A stretch of DNA of 15,640 nt from Cochliopodium minus (lineage: Eukaryota > Discosea > Himatismenida > Cochliopodiidae). The first letter of the stretch is position 1. The number at the start of each line of letters is the position of its first letter. Both the position numbers and the translations under genes were made by a program. The stretch lies in contig JAMYWO010000127.1 in the NCBI GenBank assembly GCA_024220525.1, forward strand, positions 97,186 through 112,825, given 5' to 3'. Shown piece by piece: positions 1 to 10,416 of this stretch. The notes under the pieces were generated by a model, which saw only the letters and a list, made by a program, of their open reading frames with translations, was not told the DNA's origin and did no database searches.

Positions 1-808
1 TGATTCAAGAAAATGGAGATGTTTATTCATTTGGTTCTAATGATTATGGACAATGTGGAACAGGAAATAATGATGAAAAATATTTAAACCAACAAAAATT
101 ATGATTAATAAAAATATAAAATCTATTGTATTGGGATTAATCATTCTTTTTATTTGGAAAGTAAATTTTTTTTTTTTTTTTTTTTCTTTTAATATAATTA
201 TTTTATTTATTTCCAAATTTTTAAAGAAAATGGAGATTTATATGGGTGTGGTAAATTTTAATATTTGATTATTGAAAAAATAATTTATTTTCAAAAAGGA
301 AATGATTTATATGGTCAATTAGGATTTAAAAAAATAAAGAAATAATACCTATTTTTCTAAAATTTGTTCAAATGTCCAAATAATAGAAACTTCTGATTCT
401 TTTCTATTCTTCAAAAAGGTAAAAATTTATTTTAAATTTCATTTTATTTTATTTATTATTTTTTAAAGAAAACGGAAAAATATTTTGGAGTGGAATTTGG
501 TTGACAATGAAAGTGTAAATTTAAGGAAAGAAATTAATTTAATAAATGTTATTTCTTTCTTGTGGTTACAATCATTGTTTATTTTTAAATAGTAAATTTT
601 TTTTTAAAATCATTTTATTTATAAATTTCATTTGTTTTCTGGAAAAATCATAAAAAAAAGAAAGAGGAGAAGTATAGGTTATAGGATCAAATGTTTATGG
701 ACAATGTGGAATTGATAAAATATTGAAAAATAAATGCCTACTCTTTTATTGTCTGATCCTAAATAGTTTCTATTTGCTGTGGTTATAACCATTCTTTCAT
801 TTTAACAA
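1..808 (+). pseudogene. Broken RCC1-repeat exons, 5' part of the Roco gene
   Basis: At least four RCC1 propeller blades can be read. Each has the family pattern of a start like ENGD, a core like YGQCG or YGQLG, and an end like CGYNHSF. Proposed exons are 1-160, 227-250, 299-418, 469-591 and 661-808, separated by GT..AG introns of 48-69 nt that mostly fall just after the HSF.L motif in phase 1. The frame fails repeatedly. After base 3 it meets TGA at 102-104, and the NHSFYLE part lies in another frame; similar breaks occur near 335-358, 500 and 555-565, and near 730 and 763. An in-frame TAG at 675-677 sits where Tyr is expected. Every break I could place behaves like one missing base. This could be a decayed N-terminus, a neighbouring decayed copy, or missing homopolymer bases in the assembly. 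The gene continues upstream of the window. Confidence 0.6.
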
Positions 809-900
809 GTAAAAAACAATAAAATAAAGAAATTTTGGATTAAATTTTCATTTTTGAAAAAATTTTAAATAATTTTTTTAAATTTAAAAAATTATAAAAG

Positions 901-3900
901 GAGACGAAAAAGAAAATTCAATTTTTAAATGTTTTGGAAACAATAATTATGGGCAATTAGGAATAAGAAAAAACAATGAGAAACAACACGAATTGATTTC
1001 AATATCTTCTTTTTCTAATATTTCTTCTATTCATTGTGGGGCATTTCATTCTTTCATCTTATTAGGTAAAATAAATAATATAACAAAAAATTCAATTATC
1101 ATTTTAAAGAAAATAATATAATAAAATTCTTTCATCTTATTGTATTTAAATTTGTAATGAATAATTTTTTTTAATATTATCAAAAATTATATTTTATAAA
1201 AAGAAAAAATTGGTTATGTGTTATTTTTAAAAAAGAAAATGGAGAAGTTTATTCAACAGGATGTAATGATTCTGGACAACTTGGTTTGGGAGATTTAAAA
1301 GATAGGAATATTTTTACAAAAACAAATTTATCCAATATTTTATCTATTTCTACTGGAAATTTTCATTCTTTGTTTCTGAATGGTAAAAAATATTTAAAAT
1401 ATTTTTTCAATCAAAAAATAAATCTTTGTTTCAAAAAAGAAAAAAAAGAATTATTTGTTTGTGGAAACAATTTTTATGGGCAATTAGGATTTGATGATAA
1501 AAAAAATAGGAATATAGCTTCTCAATTAAAATTTGAAAATAAAATAAAAATAATTCAAAATCTCAATTCTTTAATTGTAAGATAATTTTTTTTTAAATTT
1601 TTTTATTTTCTTCATTTTTTTTTATTCTTTTATTCTTTAGGAAATTTCTCAAATTGAAATGAAAATTGTAAGCTAAAAATTAAAAAAATTAATTTTGTAT
1701 TTTTAATTATTTTAATTTTAAATAGAGAAGAGAAAATGAAGAAGATATATTTTTGAAAATAGGAAATTTGAAATATTTATTAAAAGAAGAACATTTAAAT
1801 GAAGATATTGAAATTCTTTTAGATTTTAATTCAACAAATTTGAATTTAAATAAACATCAAATTAATAATAATAAATTAATAAAATTTAAAAATTTTCAGA
1901 AAGAATTTTTCGAAATAAATATGGGGGAATTACTTGAAAATTATGATGAAAAAAAAGATATTATTTTGATTGAAATTGAAGTTCCTAATTTTGGTGAAAT
2001 AGAATTATTTGCTGAAGATAATGAAAAAGAAAAATATTTTTATTTCGGAAAATTCAAAAAAGGATTTATTGATTTAAAAGATGAAAAAGGATTTATTTGT
2101 GATGGTAATATTTTTTGGAAAGTGAAAGATTTTTATGAAACAAATACAAATGAAAAAAAAGAAAACAAGAATTTTGATAATTTTAAAAAATGGATTTATG
2201 AAAATAAAATTGTTGTTGAAGGAGAACCTTTCACAGGATTTGTTAATTTTAAAGAAAAGAATTTTAGTGGAAAAATTGAAAATGGTAAAAGAAAAAATGG
2301 AGTGTTGAAAGAAAATGGAAAAGAATATTTTGTTGAATATGATGAAAAAGGGATTGAAATTTTGGAAAAAAGAAAAAGAACGTTTGAAGGAATAAGAATA
2401 ATGATTATTGGAAATGAAAAGGTCGGGAAAACATCTTTCAAAACAAGATTGATTGGTTCTGATAATTTAAATACAAATAACGATTTATTTAAAAGAGTAT
2501 TGAATGAAAGAAAAGAAAAAGATATGACTCATGGTGTTGGTAAATTTTTAAGGATAATTTAATTTTTATTTTTTATTTTTAAAATTTTAATTTTATATTT
2601 TAGATATTTTTTCATGGAAAAGTGATGAAACATTATTTTCAATTTGGGATTTTGCAGGACATGAAGAATATCACATTGCTCATTCTTTCTTTTTCAATGA
2701 AGGAAGTGTTTATTTACTTTTGTTTGATTGTTCTTTTGAATTGAATGAAATAATTTCAAAAAATAAATTGGATTATTGGTTTCATTTTTTACAATCACAA
2801 GTTGGACAAAATGCATCTTTTCTTTTGATTGGAACTAAATTTGATATTTTGGAGAAAAAATTTATAAAAAATGTTTTTGGTTATGTTGATCATATCAAGT
2901 TAAATGAAAGAATAAATCAAATAAATAATGGTAAAATTATTAAATTTATTGTTTTTTTGTTATTTAAATTCATTATTTTAAATTTATTTTTAATTTTATC
3001 AATTTTATTAATATTATCAATATTATTTTATTATTTTAATTCACATTAATTTTCAATAATTTTATTTTTAGTTTTGAAAAAAGTGATTGAAGAAAACCAA
3101 ATAACTCTCAAATTTCATAAATTTAAAAATATTAAATTCAAAAATGAAATGAAAGAAAATGAAGAAGAAATCTTGTTTTATTGTTTGAATAATAGAGAAA
3201 AAGAATTGGAAAAATCAGGAATAAAAACAATAATTGATATTTTGAAAAAAGAATATGACAATGTTGAAAAAGGTGTTTCAACAAATTTAAATCACAAATT
3301 TATTTATGATCAAATTTGTATTTTATCAAACAAAAAACAAAATCTTCAAAAAAATGAAAAAAATGATTTTGATAAAAATATTGAACCATTTTTAAAAGTA
3401 AATAAATTGAAACAAAATTTAATAAATGAAAATAAATTTGAAGAAAATGATGAAATAATTTTGAAAATTGAAGATTATCTTGTTGATTTGAATAAACTGG
3501 GAGTTATTGTTTTTTTCAAAAATGAAAATTTAAAGGAAACAATAATTACTGATCCAAGATGGTTCAATATTGTTTTTAAATCAATAATTGATTTTGGAAG
3601 AAAAAAAATTCAAATTATTTTTCAAAATATTTATGATCAATTAAATCAAGAAAAAAATAATTTAATCAATGAAAAAAATAATTTTTTTCCAAACAAAAAA
3701 GAAGATTTGAGATTTTTCATTGAAAGTATTTTGAAAGAAGTGAAAAAAGGAATTGATTTTAAAATTCCAATTGATTTGATATGGAAAAAAATGAGAAATA
3801 ATTCAATTGTTGATAAAATAAGTTTTCAAAATTTGATGAATACTTTTGAAAATACTCAAAAATATATAAATAATCGAATAAATATTTTCCAAAATTTGAA

Positions 3901-5989
3901 AATTAATGAAAAAGAAAATAAAAAAAATAAAAATGACTTTTCTTCTTCTAAAAATGAAATAAAATACTTTGATTATATTCAATCAATTTATTGTGTTGAT
4001 TATTCATCTTTTAATTCAATTATAAATGAAATACTTGGAGATGATTCAATATTTGGAAAAGAAAATCAAGAAAAAAGAAATTTTATGAAAGAAATTCTTT
4101 TCAAATTTGATTTGGTTTTACCAATGAAAAAAGTTGAATTTCTGGATGAAAAAAGTTCACAATTTTATTTGATTCCTTTTCTTTTCCCTAACAAAAAACC
4201 TGAAAAAATAATTTTAAATAAAAATATTGAAATTGAAGAAATGAAAAAAAATTTTGAATGGAAAGTAAATTATGAAATGAAATTTAAACCATCTTCAATG
4301 TGGAAAATGTTATTTTTGAAGATAAGAAAGATTTGTTTGAGAAATGAAGAAAAACAAGAAATGTTGGATGAAATCTATTGGAGTGATGGTTTTTTGTTTC
4401 ATTTTCAAGATAAAGAAAAAACAAAAATTCAAAATAATAATAATTTAAATAATAATTTAAATGAAAAAAAAGAAATAGAAAAAAATTTTATTGTTTCGAA
4501 TGAAAATAGTATTTTGGTTGAAATGAATTCTTTTAAAAACATTTCAAATAATGAAAAAGAAAAAGAGAATAATAAAAAAAATTTAAATGTGATTGAAATA
4601 AAAATAAAATCAAATGAAAATCCTGAATTTATTTTCAAATCAATACATCAAACAATTATTGATTTTGTTTCAGAATGGATGGTTAAAGAAACAAAAAAAC
4701 AAATCAAGTTTTATGTTGAAAAAAAATCTGTTGAAATTGAAAATAAAAAAGAATTGGGACAAACCAATATTGATTATTCAAATTTAAATGAAAAAATAAA
4801 AATAATTTGTTTGTCTTGTGGTCATGAAATATTTTTCAACAAAAATGTTGATAAATGTTCATTTTGTCTTTCAAACAATTTTTTGTTTGAAAAAAGATTT
4901 GCAATTTTAAAAGTTATTACAAAAGGAGGATTTGGAAGAATAATGAAATGTTTTGATTTAAAAAAAGGAGAGTTATCCGCATTGAAAGAAAGAATAAGTG
5001 AAAAGAAGAAACATATTTTAGCATGGGAAAAAGAAATTAATTCTCAAAAAATAATTTCATTTTTATTTCAAAATAATCACATAAACAATAATAAAAATGA
5101 TGAATTTGTTTTTGAAAACGAAATTGTTTTTTGTTCAAAATTGATTGAAATATTGGATGATAGTGAAACAAATATTAAACAAAAATATTTGGTTTTAGAA
5201 TGGGTCGAAGGAGATAATTTGGGGAAATTTTCTCCAAAAAAATTGATTTCTCGAAATAAATTTGAAAATGAAAAACATTTTTGTGAAATGATGATTTGTT
5301 TGTTTCAACAACTTTCTCTTTTACATCAAAACAAAATTATTCACAGAGATATAAAACCAGGAAATATAATGTATTTTGAAACAAAAAATAAAATAAATTT
5401 TGTTTTTGTTGATTTTGGAAGTTCTCATTATATTGGAGAAGGATTTGAAAAAGTTGAAACATACACTGCTGATTTTAGTCCTCCTGAACAAAACACTAAT
5501 TTTGAATGTTTTTTAAGTGATGTTTATTCATTAGGAATAACATTTGACGTTGTTTTGAAAAGTATTGAACAAAACTTTGGAAAATTAAATTTATCAAATG
5601 AAATTATTGAAATGATTCAAAGAATGAAAACGAAAAATATTGAAGAAAGAATTGGAGTTGATGAATGTATCCAAATCATAAAATCAAAATATAAAGATAT
5701 TCCTCTTTTAAACAATTACATTCAAAAAGATTTAGATTCTTTTATTCAAATGATAAAAAAAGAAGAAAAAGAAAACAAAAAAGTTTTTGAAAATGATGAG
5801 TTTGAAAGAAAAAACAAAAATGAATTGATTCAAATCATCAAACAATATAAACAAGAACTTCTTTTGAAAGAAAATACTATTCAACAAAATAAACAAGAAA
5901 TAGAAAAACAAATGAAGGCAAAAGAAGATGAATACAAGAAGAAATTTGAAGAATTGGAAAGAAAACTTTTGGAAAAATCTTCTTTTTAA
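901..5989 (+). CDS. Roco-family protein: RCC1 blades, Roc GTPase, COR, protein kinase
   Basis: Exons 901-1065, 1236-1382, 1440-1576, 1641-1667, 1726-2539, 2604-2930 and 3072-5989 join without a break, giving 1510 codons plus TAA. The first three exons encode RCC1-like blades (YGQLG cores, HCGAFHSF). A linker follows (1726-2400), with weak MORN-like Gly/Tyr repeats near 2220-2370. The Roc GTPase has a P-loop GNEKVGKT at 2410-2433, a switch I Thr in DMTHGV before 2540, DFAGHEEY at 2648-2671, and TKFD in place of NKxD near 2839-2850. A COR-like region fills about 3072-4780. Two CxxC pairs (4808-4819 and 4856-4867) look like a zinc ribbon. The kinase follows: glycine loop KGGFG at 4922-4936, Lys in SALKE near 4975-4990, HRDIKPGN from 5342, DFG from 5411, and SPPE in place of APE. 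All key catalytic residues are present, so it is probably an active Ser/Thr kinase. The last ~50 residues look like a coiled coil. By homology with LRRK2 and amoebal Roco proteins, the GTPase would control the kinase. Upstream exons (1-808) are broken, and no start codon for the intact part is evident. Confidence 0.85.
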
Positions 5990-6226
5990 AAACAAAAAAA
6001 ATCTTCTTATTTTAAAAATTAAATTAAATCTTTCTTTTATCTTTCTTTAAATTCCCTTTTTTCTTTTTTTTTTTATGCATGGACATGTCAAATTCTCCAT
6101 GATTTGATCAATTTAGGAAGAAAAGTTTGAAAAGATGATCTTGATAAAAAAGAAAGAATTTAATCTCTTGTTTAATAAATTTTAAATCCAAATTAATAAT
6201 ATAATTTTTATTGTTTGTGCAATATT
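5990..6226. other. Convergent 3' intergenic spacer
   Basis: This AT-rich spacer lies between the stop codons of the Roco gene (plus) and the PstS-like gene (minus). It should hold the 3' UTRs and poly(A) sites of both. I see no gene or strong hairpin in it. Confidence 0.5.
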
Positions 6227-7995
6227 TTATATTTTATGATCATGCCAAGTGGTATTTTTATGAAAGCCCTTGTTTTCTACAAAATCTAGAGGAACTGGGG
6301 TTTTATTTTTCTCCGCAAAATTTTTACTATCTTTTTTGGATTTACATCTCAAGATGATTAGAATGAGAGCAGTGAGAACAATCATCAGAAAAGGCACCAC
6401 AGTACAAATAGTGATAATAATGATCATGTTTGTTTTACACTTTAAAGTTTTTTCGATGTTCAAAGATAAAGATAAACTATTTTGATTTGTCTTGCTGTCA
6501 TAATTGATTTTATCACAATGATTGTCAACATATTTAGGAACAATTTTAACTGGAGGGATATTTTCTGTTTTATTTGGGCAGTTAAATGATATCAGGGATG
6601 CTAATATACTCTTTTGGGGTCTTGTTAATAGATGTACTTCAAGGGCACCTTTCAAATCAATGCATCCAGTAACATTGAGGAAATTGGATATATTATTATT
6701 ATTTTGATCCAAATTAAAAATTAATTTCCCAGATGATTGAACAAAGTTCCCTTGTATTATGATAGATTCATTGAAATATATATCATTGGAATTATAAATA
6801 TCATTGCTTGAAATGTTTTGAAATTTCCATCCCCAAACATTATTGATTAATTCACAACTTACATTTAAACCAGATGTGTTTTGAAATAATGGAATTGATG
6901 AACAAAATGAACAATTAGATACTTGATAAAAACAGTTTGTACATTTTATATCATTCACTCTCTTTGATATTAAATTTAAAATTGCTTGAGGATAAGCTGG
7001 AACTCCCAAACTGAGTGAAACACTAGCTGTTTTGGTGACTGAATAATTGTAAAATTTTGAGATTAATTCTCTTTCTTCACATTTATCTTTTGAAAATTTG
7101 TTGAATATAAAGTATGTGGTATAACATATGGGCCAAGTATTGATTCCATCAAGATCAATCAAAGAGGCATTCACTGAAATGGATGATCTTCAAAAATAGC
7201 ATTATTGAGTGCACTTGATGATCCACTTAATGCATCTGAAACATTATTCCCATTTTTATTTGTGAGAGATGCGTAAGGTAAATTGTTATATAATGAATTA
7301 AATTGAAGCATAATATAACCCAATGAATATGGCACAACTTTTACATAAGAATAAATTCCATCATCTCCAATTTGTCTGGAATAATTTGTGAATCTGGAAG
7401 GGAAAGAGGTAACAGTGCCGACATTACTTCTGAAAGTTGGTGACATACTTGACAATGCATTAGAAAAAGCTAGGGTCACTCCACTGGAATCACCTCTAAC
7501 CACTATATTTATGGTTTGATTTGGTAATGTTATTCCTGGATTTATTGCTTGTAATCTTGGATCATTCCAGTTTGTTATATAATTAGAAAATATCAATCCT
7601 ATTTCATCTCTACCAAGATGTAATGTGGTAATATTTGGAAGAAAGTAAACGGGGACCTAGATTTTTAGAAAATAAAAAAAATTATTCCTGACATATAATT
7701 ATATATTCTGATATAAACTTACTATTGTATTAGTAATGAAGGGTAAAAACTCAAGAAATGGAAATAATGAACATATTGCATCAGAACCTCCCCAAAGATA
7801 AGAGTTGTTACCAACACTTACACGACCTACGCCTGAACCAGTCAAAGTATAATCAAAATTGATTGATGGGTTTATTGAATTGTAGATAGAAACGTAAGTT
7901 TTTATCAAATTATTTATTGCTCCTGTTCCATTAATATTTAATGCATTATTAAAGGACAGAATTAAAAAAAATATACATAAAAATAATTTTTTCAT
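6227..7995 (-). CDS. Membrane-anchored PstS-like (phosphate-binding fold) protein
   Basis: The ATG at 7993-7995 gives a signal peptide (MKKLFLCIFFLILSF, then NNA). Exon 1 is 7995-7723; a 66-nt intron (7722-7657, donor GTAAGT) joins it in phase 0 to an exon starting at 7656. The mature N-terminus follows the PstS substrate-binding fold: NGTGAINNL, then TGSGVGRVSVG, WGGSDA, ITNWNDPRL, NPGITLPNQ, VVRGDSSGVT, SLGYIML and LPYASLTNKNG. These match the family's Gly/Ser/Asp phosphate-binding loops. Beyond 7173 come the family-like INTWPI segment, a Cys-rich stretch (CTNC, CSFC), an NVTGCIDL beta-type ectodomain with many N-glycosylation sequons, one transmembrane helix near 6345-6425, and a basic ~40-residue tail. 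So it is a type I membrane protein whose ectodomain may bind phosphate or another small anion. The reading frame changes between 7227 and 7173: either a 41- or 53-nt intron ending in TTTCAG or a missing base (see findings). The function is inferred from fold similarity only. Confidence 0.8.
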
Positions 7996-8017
7996 TTTTT
8001 TTGATATCTTTTTAAAA

Positions 8018-8041
8018 TTAGTTGAATGATCATTCAACTAA
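8018..8041. promoter_or_regulatory. 24-bp perfect palindrome upstream of the PstS-like gene
   Basis: The half-site TTAGTTGAATGA at 8018-8029 is followed directly by its exact reverse complement at 8030-8041, with no spacer. Its inner edge lies 22 bp upstream of the PstS-like start codon at 7995, in the likely promoter or 5' leader. It could be a binding site for a dimeric regulator or a hairpin in the mRNA leader. The role is inferred from position only. Confidence 0.45.
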
Positions 8042-8071
8042 TGATACAATTGGAATAATTTGCTAACTTAA

Positions 8072-8359
8072 TTCGGATTAAACTCTATTGAAATAATTCT
8101 AAAGTTGAAAAACATAGTGTTTGATCTTATTCAAATGAAAGGTAAAAAAAAGGGAATTGAATTGAGTCTGATGAAAATAGAAGAAAAACATTTGGATAAA
8201 AGAAATGTGGTAATGTTGAAAGCATCTAAAGAAGTAACAATTCAGCATTTTTAGGATTTTTTGGTGATTGAGAAAAGAAATTTTGGAAGATACAGTAGAA
8301 ATTGCAATAACCATACACATTTAGTATTTCAAATTGAAAAATACCTGGTGATTAATTAA
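8072..8359 (+). pseudogene. Coding-like fragment with one in-frame TAG
   Basis: In the spacer between the NDUFAF6 and PstS-like genes, one plus-strand frame runs from 8072 to a TAA at 8357-8359 with a single TAG at 8252-8254. An ATG lies at 8135. Translation around the ATG gives MKGKKKGIELSLMKIEEKHL, and after the TAG it gives DFLVIEKRNFGRYSRNC and onward. About 95 codons with one stop is long for DNA this AT-rich, and the amino-acid mix looks protein-like. I do not recognise a family. It may be a gene or transposon remnant, an exon, or chance. The rest of the spacer (8042-8071 and 8360-8432) shows nothing. Confidence 0.25.
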
Positions 8360-8432
8360 ATAAATTTATTGACAAAAGTTTTATTTAAAAATACAAAAAA
8401 ATTTCTTTTCGTTTTTTTTTTTATTAAATAAA

Positions 8433-10263
8433 TCAATAAGAACCACGTAATTTGTGGTATAACAATTTGACAGGAAGAGATACACCCTTATTGTAATTAA
8501 AAGAAGGATGGAAGACATCAAAATTGACCTTCTGGAGATGATCGAGATAATTAGAGGCGATGACAGCAGGCAAGAAAGCGACTTTAGCTTCTTTGCTCAC
8601 ACGCGGACTTAATTCTCTGGCGTGTTTAAGGTGTAAATGAGCGAAGCTGGCTACTTGATAAACCACTTCCTCAAGATTCTTGCTGTTTTCGTTACGGAAT
8701 CTAAATAATTGGAATTTTTTTTTATTTATTAAATTTGATTTATTTTTAATTCATTTAATTTTTAATTCATTTCATTTATTTTTAATTCATTTATTTTAAA
8801 AAAATTTTTAATTTTTTTAATTTTTTTTATTTTTCTTTCTTACACATCTTCCTCAGATACACCATTTTGAGACATCAAATCCCTGGGCAAAAAACATTTT
8901 CTTTTGGAAGCATGAAAAGGAACAGCTCTTAATCTGAATTTTAAAAAATAAAATAAAACAAAAATAAATAAAAATGAAAATAAATAAAAATGAAAATAAA
9001 TAAATATGAAAATAAAATTAATAAAAATGGAATCAAAATTTTTATAAATTGAAATAAAAAATTTTTTTATTTAAAAAATAAATAAAAATGAAAATAAAAA
9101 TATGAAAATAAATAAAAATAAAAACAAAATTGACGAACAAAATAAAAAATAAAAAAAAAATAAAAAAATAATAAATGAATAATTTTTTTAAAAAAAAAAA
9201 GTGTTTTCGAACCTGATGGCCATGGTCAAAGCCTTACCAATATGAGAAGCAATATGATCAGCCTCCACATTCCTTATTCCCAACCCCTCCAAGGACAAAT
9301 ACAATAAAGAAGATTGAATGTGCTCTCCACTCTCCTCCATCTCTTGAACAGTGCGGAACCCATTGTCGAACAACTCCTTTTCTCTTTTGTCTATGACCCT
9401 CATCAACCAGGTTCTTGACAATTTTTTCTCCGCTATTGATTTTGCTAGACACAATAATATTGGGTGTTCGTCTATTGGTTGTTTCTGTTGAAAAGAGTCA
9501 TAAAAAATATTTTTTTGATATTTTAAATATTACAAATTAAAAAAATTTAGTTTACAAAAAAATAAAAAATTAAAAAAAATTTTTTGAATCAAAAAATTAA
9601 TATCAAAAATATAACGTAAAAAAAATTTCAAAAACGAAAATCACAATAATAAGAAATTTTTTTAAAATACAAAAGAATTTATGATTTTTTACTCCAATAT
9701 AAAATGTAAAATATATGCTAGGATTTGTTTTTTTTTTTTTCTTAATTTAATCATTGAAAAATAATTTATAATTTATATAACAAATCGAATATCAATATGG
9801 CATACTATTTATGATATATTAACCAATCACAGAATAGATATGAATTTTGTCTATGAATGATCCATATAATAAAAAAGGGGCGGTTTTATAATACTTTATA
9901 TATCTTGTTTATGGATTCTCTCCACCATGTCATTCTCCCAGTTCCCAAAGTTGATTCTGTGACTATATCTGCAACTTGTGCAAGTTCGATGTTAAAGGCC
10001 CTCAAAATTATTTGGGTGTCTCTACTCTCCTTGGGATGCAAGATTGAACATAGGTAATTTTCATAATCTAATTGCCTATCGATAACAGTGAGCAAATGAT
10101 TTTAAAAAGAAAAATAGATGAACCTCACTTTATCCAAACAAACCTTGAATGGATTATATAATTCTTTGGAGTTGGTGCTATTATATCTCTTATTAATGAA
10201 TTTTGAAATAAATATTTGGTCATTTTTCTTGCTGGCTTTGAATATTTGATGTATCTTGTTCAT
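8433..10263 (-). CDS. NDUFAF6: NDUFAF6, mitochondrial complex I assembly factor
   Basis: Five exons, read on the minus strand, are 10263-10124, 10075-9895, 9484-9213, 8933-8844 and 8700-8433. They join in frame to 316 codons plus TGA; human NDUFAF6 is about 333 residues. All introns are GT..AG (48, 410, 279 and 143 nt). The protein starts with a basic, acid-free stretch (MNKIHQIFKASKKNDQIF..) that suits a mitochondrial presequence. The body follows the family throughout: QLDYENYLCSILHPKESR, LRAFNIELAQV, RMTWWRESINKIY, SRTWLMRVIDKRE, QSSLLYLSLEGLGI, ADHIASHIGKALTMAIRLRAVPF, RKCFLPRDLM, and HLHLKHAREL, ending with VNFDVFHPSF. The family has a squalene/phytoene-synthase fold but works in assembly of respiratory complex I in the mitochondrion, so this species should have complex I. 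The gene is head to head with SAE1. Identification is very secure; the exact first-exon start is slightly less so. Confidence 0.93.
9485..9894 (-). other. Long NDUFAF6 intron 2
   Basis: This 410-nt AT-rich intron starts with GTATTA at 9894 and ends with CAG at 9485. The flanking exons join as INKIYK then KQPIDEHP, which covers the family alignment without a gap, so no exon is missing. I see nothing else in it. Confidence 0.55.
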
Positions 10264-10416
10264 TTTTTTTTTTTTTAAAAAGCGATATAAAGTATATATC
10301 TGAAACAATCAAAACTTTGATTCATTCAATTATATTAATTCAATCATTGTGAAATATTTTAGTCAAATTCTCAGTTGGTTCATTTTCTTTAAGCATTTCA
10401 TAAATAAAAATAAAAA
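10264..10416. promoter_or_regulatory. Head-to-head promoter, NDUFAF6 / SAE1
   Basis: Only 153 bp separate the two divergent start codons (10263 minus, 10417 plus), so both promoters and 5' leaders must share this AT-rich stretch. On the NDUFAF6 side, 13 consecutive A residues (T run at 10264-10276) directly precede the ATG. On the SAE1 side the ATG follows six A residues. No TATA box or other element can be assigned with confidence. Confidence 0.6.

Noticed and set aside
335-770. Euplotes-type programmed frameshifting at AAA-TAA / AAA-TAG
   Set aside because: Only some of the breaks coincide with such stops, the direction differs from the usual +1, and the large downstream gene needs none. 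AAATAA is common in DNA this AT-rich.
8099-8320. Minus-strand 73-codon frame in the spacer
   Set aside because: It has a Phe/His/Cys-heavy composition typical of an antisense shadow. The plus strand of the same DNA is more protein-like.
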